Assembly: GCA_017453205.1 (NCBI GenBank)
Contig: JAFTKO010000007.1
Span: 62,001-126,000, forward strand
Source: Clostridia bacterium
Lineage (GTDB): Bacteria > Bacillota > Clostridia > Oscillospirales > CAG-272
Length of the DNA: 64,000 nucleotides
Direction: 5' to 3'
Shown: piece after piece, positions 17,401-26,750 of the stretch
Layout of the letters: every line of letters starts with the position of its first letter
How positions within the stretch are numbered: the first letter of the stretch is position 1
Notes under the pieces: generated by a model
The model's database searches: none
Seen by the model: only the letters and a program-made list of their open reading frames with translations
What the model was told of the DNA's origin: nothing
Made by a program: the position numbers and the translations under genes

Positions 17401-18945
17401 ATGAACAAAATCAAACGCTTACTCTTGCTTCTTTTGACCCTTGCTCTTTTGCTTGGCGCGTTGGCTTGCTTTGCGGGCTGTGACAAGGACAAGGGCAAGG
17501 AAGAGGGAACGACAGTTGACAACAGCGGTGTGACCGATGAGACCGATGACGCTTACCGCGACGATCTCCCCTCAAACTTAAAGTTTGAAAACGAGGAGAT
17601 TAAGTTCCTCATCGGTGAGGCCGGCGACGGCTTGGGCGGAACCTTTGCGGAGCGCTCGATCGCCATTGAAGGTTACGCCATCGGTGATGCGGGTACCAAC
17701 ACGGTTGACGAGCAGGTCTACTACCGCAATCTCGACGTAGAGGATCGCCTTGGCGTTATCATTTCGCCTCATGCGCTTTCTACTGCAGTTACAGGTAGCA
17801 TACTGCTCAACGATCTTCGTTCGGGCACTTCCGAGTACGATGTCATCAGTGCTTACCAAATACACGATATTCCAATGGCAACCGAGGGCTTGATCCTCAA
17901 CTTCAATGCCATGAGTCAGCACAGTGCGGATTATGTGGATATCAGCAAGGAGTATTGGGACAAAAGTTACAGCGAAGCGCTTTCCTACAACAATGCCATG
18001 TATTGGGTGACAGGTGATCTTTCGCTGAGTTACCTTGGCGGTAAGTACTGCACGTTTGTAAATCTCGATCTTTATAATGATGCACTCAAGGATACTTACG
18101 GCGATATCTACACACTGGTAGAGAACAAGGGATGGAACCTTGACGTGATGGCAACCATGATCGAGCAAATAGCGGTATCCGCCGACGATGTTTGGGATGA
18201 GACAGATACCCTCGGCTTTGTCATTGAAAATGCTGACCAGTTGGACGGTATGTCGATCGGCGCCGGCGTAAAGTTTAGCGTTACCAATGAGGCAGGAGAG
18301 ATCAGCATTGCCTTGTCGGATACAAAAACCTATCCTGCGGGATTGGAGTTTGCAAAAAAGATGTGGAGTATCCTTTATGATAACAACAAGGGTACTTATA
18401 TGGCACCTTTCAAGCACTCTGCCAACAGCTTGGGACTCTTCTCTCAAGGAACCGTCCTCTTTACGCATAATAAAATCTTGTTGGCAGAGATCTATTTGAC
18501 CGAAATGGAGAGCTACGGTATCATTCCCTCTCCCATGCTCAACGAGGCACAGGGTACATACTATGCGGCCATCCATGACAGTTGCTCTATGTACGGTATT
18601 TATTCCCAAAGCTCTCAAATCGCGGCTGCGGCTGCAACGCTGGAGGCAATGGCTTCCATGTCCGAGGCGATAGTCACAGCGTACTATGATGAGGCGCTCA
18701 AATACCGCTACTCCCGTGACCCCGAGTCCGCAAAAATGGTTGACTTGATCAGCGACAGCGTATACATCGACTTTGCATTTGCATGGGGGAAAGAGCTAAA
18801 CAACATTCACAATTTCTATCGCACGTTTATTAATGAGGATAAGGCACCCTCCAACACCTCCAAGTACAAAAACTCTTGGAATGTACAACTGCAAAAACTG
18901 CTGACGGCACTGGTCAATCAGAGCGGTCTTACAACAGAAGAATAG
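17401..18945 (+). CDS. solute-binding-protein-like lipoprotein (copy A)
   Basis: A 514-residue lipoprotein. The signal peptide (Leu-rich, residues 5-25) ends in the lipobox F-A-G-C, followed by a charged linker. The mature part has the two-lobed look of a family 1 extracellular solute-binding protein, ending in Y-R-Y-S-R-D-P-E-S-A-K. No ABC permease or ATPase gene is near, so it may be an orphan receptor or use a distant transporter. It is paralogous to the gene at 25153, sharing phrases such as L-K-D-T-Y-G-D-I-Y-T-L-V and N-N-I-H-N-F. Ligand unknown. AAAGGAGG precedes the ATG; the GLUG-repeat gene follows after 33 bases. Confidence 0.82.
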   Translation: MNKIKRLLLLLLTLALLLGALACFAGCDKDKGKEEGTTVDNSGVTDETDDAYRDDLPSNLKFENEEIKFLIGEAGDGLGGTFAERSIAIEGYAIGDAGTNTVDEQVYYRNLDVEDRLGVIISPHALSTAVTGSILLNDLRSGTSEYDVISAYQIHDIPMATEGLILNFNAMSQHSADYVDISKEYWDKSYSEALSYNNAMYWVTGDLSLSYLGGKYCTFVNLDLYNDALKDTYGDIYTLVENKGWNLDVMATMIEQIAVSADDVWDETDTLGFVIENADQLDGMSIGAGVKFSVTNEAGEISIALSDTKTYPAGLEFAKKMWSILYDNNKGTYMAPFKHSANSLGLFSQGTVLFTHNKILLAEIYLTEMESYGIIPSPMLNEAQGTYYAAIHDSCSMYGIYSQSSQIAAAAATLEAMASMSEAIVTAYYDEALKYRYSRDPESAKMVDLISDSVYIDFAFAWGKELNNIHNFYRTFINEDKAPSNTSKYKNSWNVQLQKLLTALVNQSGLTTEE

Positions 18946-18978
18946 TCATTTTAAATGTTTACGAAAGGAAACAATGTT

Positions 18979-20520
18979 ATGAAAAAACTGTTATCCGTAT
19001 TATTGGTTCTTACAATGGTTGCAAGCTTGTTTGTCATCGTTCCCACGGCGGACACTGCCGCAACCGATTATGAGGGTAACGTCGGTTACCTCGGTGAAGC
19101 AGGTATGGCTTCCGACACCGACTACTCCGATTATATCGAGATCGCAACCGAGGCAGATCTGCTCAAGATCGCAGATGACTACTGCGAGGAAAAGCTTGTT
19201 CTGACCGCCGATATTACCGTTACCACTGCTTGGGAACAGGTTGAGTGGTTTGCGGGCGTGCTTGACGGCAACGGACACACCATTACCTTTACCCAAGAAA
19301 CGACCGATGCTATGTTTGACTGCTTGGATATTTTCTCTATCGTAAAGAACCTTACCATTGATGGTATCAATGTCAAGGTCGACGCTGCAAACGCCTCTGG
19401 CTTTGCAAAGAGCGCCGAAGGTCAGATCTGGAATGTAAACTTTACCAACACAACCATTACCGGCACCAGCACCAATGTCTCTTTGATCAATACCAACAAC
19501 GGTACCATCTCCCATGTTTCTGTCGATACCACCGTTACCGGTAAAGGCAACGGTGCAAGCGCCCTCGTTTTGAGCAACAGAGGCGTGATCAGCTACTGTG
19601 CTTCTTTCGGTAAGGTAGACTCCAACTTCCACGTCGGCGGTATCGCGTCGGAAAACGCTGCCACCGGTAAAATCTACTCCTGCCTCAACTTTGCAACCGT
19701 CATTGCAAGACATAGCCGCGCGGCAGGTATCTCTGCCTCCAACGTCGCAGGTAACATCATCAAGGATTGCGGCAACTACGGTACCGTCATTTCCTTCCGT
19801 GAAGGAGATGCAGCCAACATTGACTCCAAGGTTTGCGGTATCGGTGTTTGCGAAAACGATTCCGCATACACGATTGAAAACTGCTTTAACGCAGGTACCA
19901 TCATTGCAAAGAACAATTGCGTAAACATCGGCGGTATTACCTCCAGGAGCAATAACATCGACCTGTATGTGAAGAACTGCTACTCGGTGGAAAATCTGCT
20001 TAACCGTTACATCGACGAGACCTATACCACCTATACGCTGTATGCAGACAACATGGTAGATGGCGTGAATGAGACGGAGGCACCGCTTGACGGTAACAGC
20101 GGCAATACCAATGGTACGCTTGTCACCGCGGCTGAGTTTGCTTCTGCCGAAATGGTGACTAAGCTGGGCAGTGCATTCGTGCTCAACACGGGTGACGATG
20201 CCGAGGCATATCCCATTGACCTTGCGGCGGATACCGCAACCGAGCCGATGCTCCCCGAGGAAGAAGAGGACGATCAGGGCGGTAACGAGGAGCAAGGCGG
20301 TCAGCAGGGTGGAACCACCAATCCTCCCTCAGGCGGCGACGACAAGAATAATGAGACCGAGCCCACGACCGAGCCCGTAACCGAGCCCACCACCAACGCT
20401 CCCGCACCTACAACCGAAGAGGAAAGCGGATGCGGCAGTGTGATCGGTGTTGCATCGATCGGATTGATCGCAATGGCGGCAATTGCTCCCGTTGTGCTTC
20501 GCAAAAAGAAAGAGGACTGA
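18979..20520 (+). CDS. GLUG-repeat surface protein with Cys-type C-terminal anchor (copy A)
   Basis: A 513-residue exported protein. A signal peptide (M-K-K-L-L-S-V-L-L) is followed by an E-I-A-T-E-A-D-L-L segment and then imperfect GLUG/beta-helix repeats (I-x-N-C-x-N-x-G-T-V pattern) to about residue 380. A Thr/Glu/Pro-rich stalk (T-E-P-T-T-E-P-V-T-E-P) leads to E-S-G-C-G-S-V-I-G, a hydrophobic helix and the basic end R-K-K-K-E-D. There is no LPxTG. The invariant Cys before the membrane helix resembles Cys-containing C-terminal sorting signals in other bacteria, so lipid or wall attachment after processing is possible. I chose ATG 18979 (CGAAAGGAA upstream). Paralogous to the gene at 23604. 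Likely an adhesin-like or scaffold protein. Confidence 0.82.
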   Translation: MKKLLSVLLVLTMVASLFVIVPTADTAATDYEGNVGYLGEAGMASDTDYSDYIEIATEADLLKIADDYCEEKLVLTADITVTTAWEQVEWFAGVLDGNGHTITFTQETTDAMFDCLDIFSIVKNLTIDGINVKVDAANASGFAKSAEGQIWNVNFTNTTITGTSTNVSLINTNNGTISHVSVDTTVTGKGNGASALVLSNRGVISYCASFGKVDSNFHVGGIASENAATGKIYSCLNFATVIARHSRAAGISASNVAGNIIKDCGNYGTVISFREGDAANIDSKVCGIGVCENDSAYTIENCFNAGTIIAKNNCVNIGGITSRSNNIDLYVKNCYSVENLLNRYIDETYTTYTLYADNMVDGVNETEAPLDGNSGNTNGTLVTAAEFASAEMVTKLGSAFVLNTGDDAEAYPIDLAADTATEPMLPEEEEDDQGGNEEQGGQQGGTTNPPSGGDDKNNETEPTTEPVTEPTTNAPAPTTEEESGCGSVIGVASIGLIAMAAIAPVVLRKKKED

Positions 20521-20530
20521 CTTTGAAATT

Positions 20531-20569
20531 ACGGGGCAACCGTAAGTAAAATATTTGCGGTTGCTCCGT
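20531..20569 (+). repeat. intergenic stem-loop 1 of the surface cassette
   Basis: ACGGGGCAACCG pairs with CGGTTGCTCCGT (one G-U) around AGTAAAATATTTG-like bases. It lies just before the ribosome binding site of the next gene and has no immediate T run. Similar hairpins recur at 25101, 26698 and 27812. Confidence 0.7.
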
Positions 20570-20605
20570 TCTCAAAACCGATTTTTCAGAGAGAGGGAAC
20601 CTGTT

Positions 20606-21619
20606 ATGAAAAAGCTATTATCTGTATTGTTGATTGTAACCATGCTTGCGGGTATGCTGATTTCTTGTCAACCCACTGTACAGTCGACCAATGAGAGCAC
20701 CGTACCCGATACGGATACCACGGTGCCAGCAGAGGAAATTACCGAACCCGAAAAGGTACCGATTACGCTAAATGTCATGTCCCTCAATATTTACTATATT
20801 GATGAGATGACAACCACAGGCAACGATCCATCGGTTGAGGTGGACGGAACTGTAAAAACGCGCGGTCCCAAGCTGAATGCACTTTTGGAGGGCGAGGAGA
20901 TCGATCTTGCGGGGCTTCAAGAGTTTTCCGCTGCTTGGCAACGTTGGTTACGTGACGATTTGGACAATCGTTATGGTTTTGTCGGCAAATTCAATAGCAA
21001 AGACGGCAATCAGATCACTCCTTTGATCTACCGTAAGGATCGGCTCAAAGTGATGGAGAGCGGATTGTTCTACGTTGCTCCCGGTGCGCCCGAGACCAAG
21101 ACGGTTGGTTGGGATGCGAGATTTGCACGTCCTTGTCAATGGGGGGTCTTTCAGCTCAAGGAAACAGGGGAATATCTTCTGTTTTTGAATACGCATATGG
21201 ATCATGAAGGCAGTGTTGCAAGGAGAAAAGGTGCGGAGGTGATTGTGGAGCAGATTGGGCTTTTGCAACAGAAGGTCAAGGAGACCTATGGTGCAGAGGA
21301 TTGCCATGTGATCTTGGTGGGCGATATGAACTCCTTACCTACCTCGCCCGCATACACGACTTTTACTTCGGTGTTACAGGATTCCCGCGTTTATTCGGAG
21401 GGAAAGACGCTTAGCGATCGGCTTTCCACCAGCCCGGGCTTGTATTATTGCGCCTCGCAAGCCGATTATGCGAGCAATGGGCATTTGATCGACTATGTGT
21501 TTGTTTCCAATCTGATTACCGTCAGCTCCTACAAAATGGTACATACCTCAACTAATCTTTGTCCCTATGGGGAATATCTTTCGGATCATAATGCAGTGAT
21601 TGCAAAAATCAAAATTTGA
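20606..21619 (+). CDS. endonuclease/exonuclease/phosphatase-fold lipoprotein (copy A)
   Basis: A 337-residue lipoprotein with lipobox L-I-S-C about 20 residues in. The mature part is an EEP-fold hydrolase with all usual metal and catalytic blocks: N-V-M-S-L-N-I, G-L-Q-E-F, N-T-H-M-D-H-E-G, G-D-M-N-S, and S-D-H-N-A near the C-terminus. Family members cleave phosphodiesters or phosphoesters (DNA, phosphoinositides, sphingomyelin). An extracellular, membrane-anchored form could digest nucleic acid or phospholipid head groups. I chose ATG 20606 (GAGAGGGA upstream); a longer frame to 20555 would run through the stem-loop and bury the signal peptide. Paralogue of the gene at 26751. Confidence 0.85.
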   Translation: MKKLLSVLLIVTMLAGMLISCQPTVQSTNESTVPDTDTTVPAEEITEPEKVPITLNVMSLNIYYIDEMTTTGNDPSVEVDGTVKTRGPKLNALLEGEEIDLAGLQEFSAAWQRWLRDDLDNRYGFVGKFNSKDGNQITPLIYRKDRLKVMESGLFYVAPGAPETKTVGWDARFARPCQWGVFQLKETGEYLLFLNTHMDHEGSVARRKGAEVIVEQIGLLQQKVKETYGAEDCHVILVGDMNSLPTSPAYTTFTSVLQDSRVYSEGKTLSDRLSTSPGLYYCASQADYASNGHLIDYVFVSNLITVSSYKMVHTSTNLCPYGEYLSDHNAVIAKIKI

Positions 21620-21632
21620 TAATTAGGAGATA

Positions 21633-23471
21633 ATGAAAACCATGAAGAAAGTTTTATCCATGATTTTAATTGTTGCCATGCTTATCAGTATGATGACATT
21701 TATATCCTTTGCAGAAACAACCTATGTTGAAATCAGTAGCGAAGAACAACTTCGTGCAGTGGCGAATGACCTTTCCGGCAACTATATTCTTACATCAGAT
21801 CTTACATTGTCATCACCCGTCTATATCGACAGTAATGACAGCGCACAGTTTACCGGAACATTTGACGGAAACGGTCATACAATCACCTTTACTTTTACCG
21901 ACTATGCTACCGCGCCTATCTTTTGGACGATCGGAAGTGCCGGTGTGGTAAAGAATCTTACAATTGACGGTTGGAAAACCGGCGGCAGTATGTATTGTAT
22001 CTTGGCAGAACGCCAGAATGGTACCATCAGTAATGTCCATTTCAAAAATATTGTTATCGATCGTACGGGTGCCGACGCTGCTCCGATTTATCGAAATGAG
22101 TCGACAGCCGTGATCCGCAACACGACAGTAGACGCAAACAGCACCATTACGGGCACTGCTGACCGTACAGGCGGTATCGCATCGAAGAATTATGGGATAA
22201 TTGAATCCTGTGTCAACTATGCAACAATTAATTCCGCAACATACGGCGGTGGTATTGTAGGAGCAAATGAAACCGGTGGCCGCGTTCGTCTTTGTTCCAA
22301 TTACGGTACGGTGAATGGCAGCAACATGCGTGGCGGCGGAATTGCAGGCTGCTCAGTAGAAACCGCAAGCGTTTACGGTTGCTTCAATTTCGGTACGATT
22401 TTTGTCGGGACAGCTGGCGGCGGTATTGTAGGCTTCAATCAAAACGCAACTGTAGACCGCTGTGTGAACTACGGTGATATCAAGGGGCTCAGCCAAATTC
22501 AAGGTGGCGTTGTGGGGATCAATAACGGTACTACTGCAACGGTAAGCAATTCCATCAACTACGGTACGGTTGTTTCTGTTGCATCTTATGCAACGGCTAC
22601 CGGATTTGGATTTGACGAGAATAGAGCTACTGTTACTTACACAAATTGTTTTAATGCCGGCTACATCATCAATGTTATTGGTAACAATGGTGTAAACAAC
22701 ATTGCAGGGATTCACCATGAGTACATGCTCTCGGATACAGCTAATGTTACGGAAACCAATTGCTACTCTCTTGCAAACAGACTCTATCATTTTGTAACCA
22801 AGCCGAGTGATCTGGCTTCATATGATTTGGACAGCATCGACTATACGGATACTGCAATCGTTACCCCTGTGGATAATTCCGCAAATGCCTATGCAAGTAA
22901 TGGAAGCGTTATTGCGGAAACTTATAATTGGAGTACGCTTGCCGAAGCTCTTGGTTCTGCTTTCAAGGTGAATACGGGTGCTGACGCCGATCAATATCCG
23001 ATTCTTGTTGTAATTCCGGAAACAACACCCGATGCCGATACGGACACTGTCACAGGCTATCAATACAAATTGGTTGGTGCACAAGTCGCTACCGCCGGTT
23101 CTACCTACAGTGTACGTTTTGTCGGTATTCTCGATACCTTGACCGATCTCTCCAATGTTGGATTTTTGATCGAAGCAAGCGTTGGTGATACCACCAAAAC
23201 GTTTGATATTCGCTCTCAAGGCTACGTTTACAAGACCATCAGCGCAAAGGAGAACGGAGTGAATACCGAGATCACTGCGGAGGCACTCGGAGGAAATTAT
23301 ATTTATGCCGGAACCATCACCGACATTCCCGTCAACGAGGGGGAGAGCATTACATTTAAAGTAACTCCTTACACTGTTGCTTTGAATTCGGATGAGATCA
23401 ATTCTTACACTGCATACAATGTAGTATTTGTCGGCGGTGTATTCCAAAGTGCAACCGTGGTTGCCGACTAA
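21633..23471 (+). CDS. secreted GLUG-repeat protein (copy B, no membrane anchor)
   Basis: A 612-residue exported protein. The signal peptide ends near S-F-A-E. An E-I-S-S-E-E-Q-L-R segment is followed by many GLUG-type repeats (G-G-I-V-G, C-V-N-Y-G, G-T-V-N units) spanning about residues 150-400. Instead of the stalk and Cys anchor of its neighbours, it ends with a separate beta-rich domain (V-R-F-V-G-I-L-D-T-L, then V-G-F-L-I-E-A) of the kind found at the end of many Oscillospiraceae surface proteins. This copy is therefore probably released, or bound non-covalently. ATG 21633 has AGGAG only three bases away; ATG 21642 is a possible alternative and matches the paralogues. It follows copy A of the hydrolase after 13 bases. 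Confidence 0.8.
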   Translation: MKTMKKVLSMILIVAMLISMMTFISFAETTYVEISSEEQLRAVANDLSGNYILTSDLTLSSPVYIDSNDSAQFTGTFDGNGHTITFTFTDYATAPIFWTIGSAGVVKNLTIDGWKTGGSMYCILAERQNGTISNVHFKNIVIDRTGADAAPIYRNESTAVIRNTTVDANSTITGTADRTGGIASKNYGIIESCVNYATINSATYGGGIVGANETGGRVRLCSNYGTVNGSNMRGGGIAGCSVETASVYGCFNFGTIFVGTAGGGIVGFNQNATVDRCVNYGDIKGLSQIQGGVVGINNGTTATVSNSINYGTVVSVASYATATGFGFDENRATVTYTNCFNAGYIINVIGNNGVNNIAGIHHEYMLSDTANVTETNCYSLANRLYHFVTKPSDLASYDLDSIDYTDTAIVTPVDNSANAYASNGSVIAETYNWSTLAEALGSAFKVNTGADADQYPILVVIPETTPDADTDTVTGYQYKLVGAQVATAGSTYSVRFVGILDTLTDLSNVGFLIEASVGDTTKTFDIRSQGYVYKTISAKENGVNTEITAEALGGNYIYAGTITDIPVNEGESITFKVTPYTVALNSDEINSYTAYNVVFVGGVFQSATVVAD

Positions 23472-23511
23472 ATTCAGACTGTAGCCCAAAAGGGCGGTCG
23501 TATTGACGAAG

Positions 23512-23547
23512 CCCCCTCCTCTATGATTAATATTATAAAGGAGGGGG
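23512..23547 (+). repeat. intergenic stem-loop after the copy B GLUG gene
   Basis: CCCCCTCCT pairs with AGGAGGGGG around an 18-base AT loop, 40 bases after the stop. Strong stem, no T tail. It could stabilise a transcript end or act as a weak terminator. Confidence 0.55.
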
Positions 23548-23603
23548 GATGTAGTTAATTGTAATACTTTGACTATAATGAAATCCAAAGGAAGGAAACT
23601 ATT

Positions 23604-25076
23604 ATGAAAATGATGAAAAAACTGTTATCGATGCTTTTGATAATCTCCATGCTTTCCGGTATGGCTCTGATTGCTCCAAGTGCAGCGGAGCAACGTGTTG
23701 ATTGGGTTGAAATTGCCACCGAGGCAGATCTTTCCAAGCTGGTTGACGAAGATAATTATGATAAGAATTTTAAGCTTACCGCTGATATTACAATGACCGG
23801 AACATGGGAGACGGTAGACTATTATGAGGGGTGCTTTGACGGTGACGGACACAAGATCATCTTTACCCAAAAGCAATCGGATCCCATGTTTGATACCATA
23901 GGTGGTATTGTCAAAAATCTTGTTCTTGAAAACATGAGTGTAGAAGGCACAAATAACGAATACACGGTAGGCTTGGTTAATAAAAATAACGGTCAAATAT
24001 GGAATATTGAAGTTGTGAATGCAACCATTACGGGACCCGGAAAAAATGTTGGATTGATTAACCTCAACAACGGTGTTGTTTCTCATGTGACTCTGGATGC
24101 AACCATAAAGGGTGCCGGCGACCGCGCAGGCATTATTTGCTGGAACTCTGAGGGAGCCACGGTTCGCTACTGTATGTCATACGGAACTTATCTTACCAAT
24201 TTTCAGCTTGGCGGTATTGTGGGCAACAATTTGGGGACTATTGAAAACTGCTTGAACTTTGCAACCGTTGTTGCCATAAATTGCAGTGCCGGCGGTGTTT
24301 CGGGACCGACAAGATCCAAAACGGCAAAGATCATCAATTGCGGCAACTACGGTACAGTCATTGCAATGAGACCCGGTGGCAGTATAGAGGCTGTTGCAGG
24401 TGGTATCACCTTTATGGAGCAGAATACTGTTTTGGAGCTTACCAATAGCTTTAACGCGGGTAAGGTCATTGTAAAGAACGGAACCAATATGTGCGGCAGT
24501 CTGGTATGCAGATTTACAGAGAGCTTATATCAAAACACTACGGTAAACTTAACCAACTCTTACTCCGTTGAAAATATGCTGTACACCTTTGATCAATTAT
24601 TTACCGCTGAAACGGCGGGAACATATGCCGATGCGACGTACTCTCAGTTGGCTGACAATGCGATCAGTGTGTGTGGTGTGAACGGTACTCTGGTAAGTGC
24701 GGATACCTTTAAGTCTCCCGAAATGCTTACCAAGCTTGGTTCTGCTTTTGTTGCAAATACAGGAGAAGATAAGGATCTGTATCCTATTCTGCTTGCTGCT
24801 GACACAACCGAAGAACCCATGCCGGAGGGAGAAGAGGTTGACCCCGACCCCGGTACAACCAATCCTCCCGCTACTGGCGACAATGAGACGGAACCTACGA
24901 CAGAACCTGTAACCGAACCTGTTACAAAACCTGTAACCAATTCTACCGAGGCGAATACTTCTTCTGTAGATGAGGATGACAGTGGTTGCTCCAGTACGAT
25001 CGGAGGCGTTTCTGTGGTTCTGATTGGTTTTGCAGCTATGGCTTCGGTTATGGTCAAGAAAAAGAAGGAAGATTAA
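23604..25076 (+). CDS. GLUG-repeat surface protein with Cys-type C-terminal anchor (copy C)
   Basis: A 490-residue exported protein closely related to copy A in layout and phrases. It has a signal peptide, then E-I-A-T-E-A-D-L-S, then F-D-G-D-G-H-K-I beta-helix start, GLUG-type repeats, a Thr/Glu/Pro stalk (T-E-P-V-T-E-P-V-T-K-P), and the terminal D-S-G-C-S-S-T-I-G-G, a hydrophobic helix and V-K-K-K-K-E-D. Sharing of the S-G-C-x-S-x-I-G element with copy A, while the stalks have diverged, indicates selection on that Cys region. AAGGAAGG precedes ATG 23604. It precedes the second lipoprotein, whereas in the first cassette the GLUG gene follows it, so order was changed after duplication. Confidence 0.82.
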   Translation: MKMMKKLLSMLLIISMLSGMALIAPSAAEQRVDWVEIATEADLSKLVDEDNYDKNFKLTADITMTGTWETVDYYEGCFDGDGHKIIFTQKQSDPMFDTIGGIVKNLVLENMSVEGTNNEYTVGLVNKNNGQIWNIEVVNATITGPGKNVGLINLNNGVVSHVTLDATIKGAGDRAGIICWNSEGATVRYCMSYGTYLTNFQLGGIVGNNLGTIENCLNFATVVAINCSAGGVSGPTRSKTAKIINCGNYGTVIAMRPGGSIEAVAGGITFMEQNTVLELTNSFNAGKVIVKNGTNMCGSLVCRFTESLYQNTTVNLTNSYSVENMLYTFDQLFTAETAGTYADATYSQLADNAISVCGVNGTLVSADTFKSPEMLTKLGSAFVANTGEDKDLYPILLAADTTEEPMPEGEEVDPDPGTTNPPATGDNETEPTTEPVTEPVTKPVTNSTEANTSSVDEDDSGCSSTIGGVSVVLIGFAAMASVMVKKKKED

Positions 25077-25100
25077 GTTTTTGTCTGATTAAAATTCAAA

Positions 25101-25132
25101 GGACAGCGGCAAGTCGAATGTTGCTGCTGTCC
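25101..25132 (+). repeat. intergenic stem-loop 2 of the surface cassette
   Basis: GGACAGCGGCAA pairs with TTGCTGCTGTCC (one G-U) with an 8-base loop, ending 9 bases before the next AAGGAGGG. No T run, so it is not a classical terminator. Confidence 0.7.
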
Positions 25133-25152
25133 TTAACCCAAAGGAGGGTATG

Positions 25153-26685
25153 ATGAACAAATATAAAAAAATATTGTTGTTGCTTTTTATATCATTGTTA
25201 CTGCTTTCTTCATTGTTCGGTTGTAGCAACGATGATTCTTCTGAGGAAACAACCGCTGAAATTGTCGATACCGAACCCGATCAGTACCTTGACGATCTAC
25301 CCAATAACTTGGATTTTGGAGGAAAAGAAATCACCTTTGTCATCGGTGACTATGTGACCAACAGTGGTCGTGAGGCTTTTTCGGCACGTTCGATTGGATT
25401 GGAAGATTTTACTCCGGGGGACGTGGGAGCCAGTATCGTGGACGAGGAAGTTTATTACCGTAATATCGAAGTGGAGGATCGCTTGAATGTATTGATCACT
25501 CCGAGAGCATACACGACAAATCTTTCTGCCACGGTCGTTGGAGTCGAGTTGCTTTCGGGAGGATCGGAGATCGATGTGATCTGCGGATATCAATGCTTTG
25601 ATATCACAATGTTGACCGAGGGGCTTTTGCTGGATTATAACCATCTTTCCGAGCAAAATGCCGATTATATCGATATCAATAAGGACTACTGGGGAAAAGA
25701 ATATATTGATGCCATCACTTACAAGGACGCTATGTATTGGATCACGGGCGACCTTTCGCTCCGCTATCTTGGCGGTATGCATTGTACTTATGTTAATCTC
25801 GAGCTTTATGAAAACGCACTCAAGGATACCTATGGTGATATTTACACGCTTGTGAAAAACAAAGGCTGGAATCTTGATGTGATGAATCAGATGATTACGC
25901 AAGCATTTCAAGATGTCGGTACAAAAGAGGATGTAGCCGATGAAAGCGATGTGCTGGGCTTTGTTACCGAATATGTTGAAATGGACGGAATGTCGGTTGC
26001 TTCCGGCGTATCCTTTGTAGTCAAAAAAGAAGACGGTTCTCTTTCTGTTGCATTAAGTGACAGTACATTAAACAATAACGCTTTTGAATTTACTAACAAG
26101 ATGTATGAAATTTTGCACGAAAACAAAGGTACGTTGTTGCGGACTGTAAATATCGGAAAAAACATTCCTTTGAATATGTTTGCCTCGGGCAATGTACTTT
26201 TTGTACAGAGCATGGTGTTTAATGCAGAAGCGTTTTTAAGTGATATGGAAACCTATGGTATTTTGCCTTGCCCGATGTTGAATGCGGATCAAGAGGAGTA
26301 TCGTACTGCACTTCAGGATGCTTGTACTTTGTTCGGTATTTATGTAGGTAGCGATTCTGTTGCGGCAAGTGTGGCTACATTGGAGGCAATGGCGTCACAA
26401 GGCTATGAAACGGTAGCCCCCGCCTATTATGATGAGACCTTAAAATACCGTTATTCCCGTGATCCGGAGTCGGCAGAGATGATTGATCTGATGCGTGACA
26501 GTGTATATGTTGATTTTGGCTATGCTTGGGGCAGATCCTTTAACAATATTCATAATTTTTTCCGTACAGCGGTTCAATCACCTGCAAAAATGTCGACTTT
26601 TCGTAAGGATTCTTCCATTTGGGAGGGAAATTTGACAAGCTTGATCGGAAAGTTGGAGGCGCAATTGAACGGCATTTCAGGCTGA
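25153..26685 (+). CDS. solute-binding-protein-like lipoprotein (copy B)
   Basis: A 510-residue lipoprotein with lipobox L-F-G-C, paralogous along its whole length to the gene at 17401. Shared elements include D-D-L-P-N-N-L-D-F-G, V-D-E-E-V-Y-Y-R-N, M-Y-W-I-T-G-D-L-S-L, and Y-R-Y-S-R-D-P-E-S-A-E. Divergence is large enough to suggest an old duplication and perhaps different ligands. No permease genes are linked. I chose ATG 25153, five bases from AGGAGG, over ATG 25150, because it matches the paralogue start M-N-K. Family-level function is ligand capture at the outer face of the membrane; the ligand is unknown. Confidence 0.82.
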   Translation: MNKYKKILLLLFISLLLLSSLFGCSNDDSSEETTAEIVDTEPDQYLDDLPNNLDFGGKEITFVIGDYVTNSGREAFSARSIGLEDFTPGDVGASIVDEEVYYRNIEVEDRLNVLITPRAYTTNLSATVVGVELLSGGSEIDVICGYQCFDITMLTEGLLLDYNHLSEQNADYIDINKDYWGKEYIDAITYKDAMYWITGDLSLRYLGGMHCTYVNLELYENALKDTYGDIYTLVKNKGWNLDVMNQMITQAFQDVGTKEDVADESDVLGFVTEYVEMDGMSVASGVSFVVKKEDGSLSVALSDSTLNNNAFEFTNKMYEILHENKGTLLRTVNIGKNIPLNMFASGNVLFVQSMVFNAEAFLSDMETYGILPCPMLNADQEEYRTALQDACTLFGIYVGSDSVAASVATLEAMASQGYETVAPAYYDETLKYRYSRDPESAEMIDLMRDSVYVDFGYAWGRSFNNIHNFFRTAVQSPAKMSTFRKDSSIWEGNLTSLIGKLEAQLNGISG

Positions 26686-26697
26686 CGTATAATAAAA

Positions 26698-26727
26698 GGG
26701 ACAGCAATAAAATATTTATGGCTGTCC
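26698..26727 (+). repeat. intergenic stem-loop 3 of the surface cassette
   Basis: GGACAGC pairs with GCTGTCC around an AATAAAATATTTAT loop, 24 bases before the next gene. Loop and stem resemble stem-loops 1 and 2. Confidence 0.65.
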
Positions 26728-26750
26728 TGTTTGAAAATTAGGAGGTTTTT

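Noticed and set aside
19000..20295. Long minus-strand frame (431 codons) opposite the GLUG gene
   Set aside because: Mirror frame of a repeat-rich gene; no ribosome binding site, no recognisable domain, and the plus-strand gene has signal peptide, stalk and anchor.
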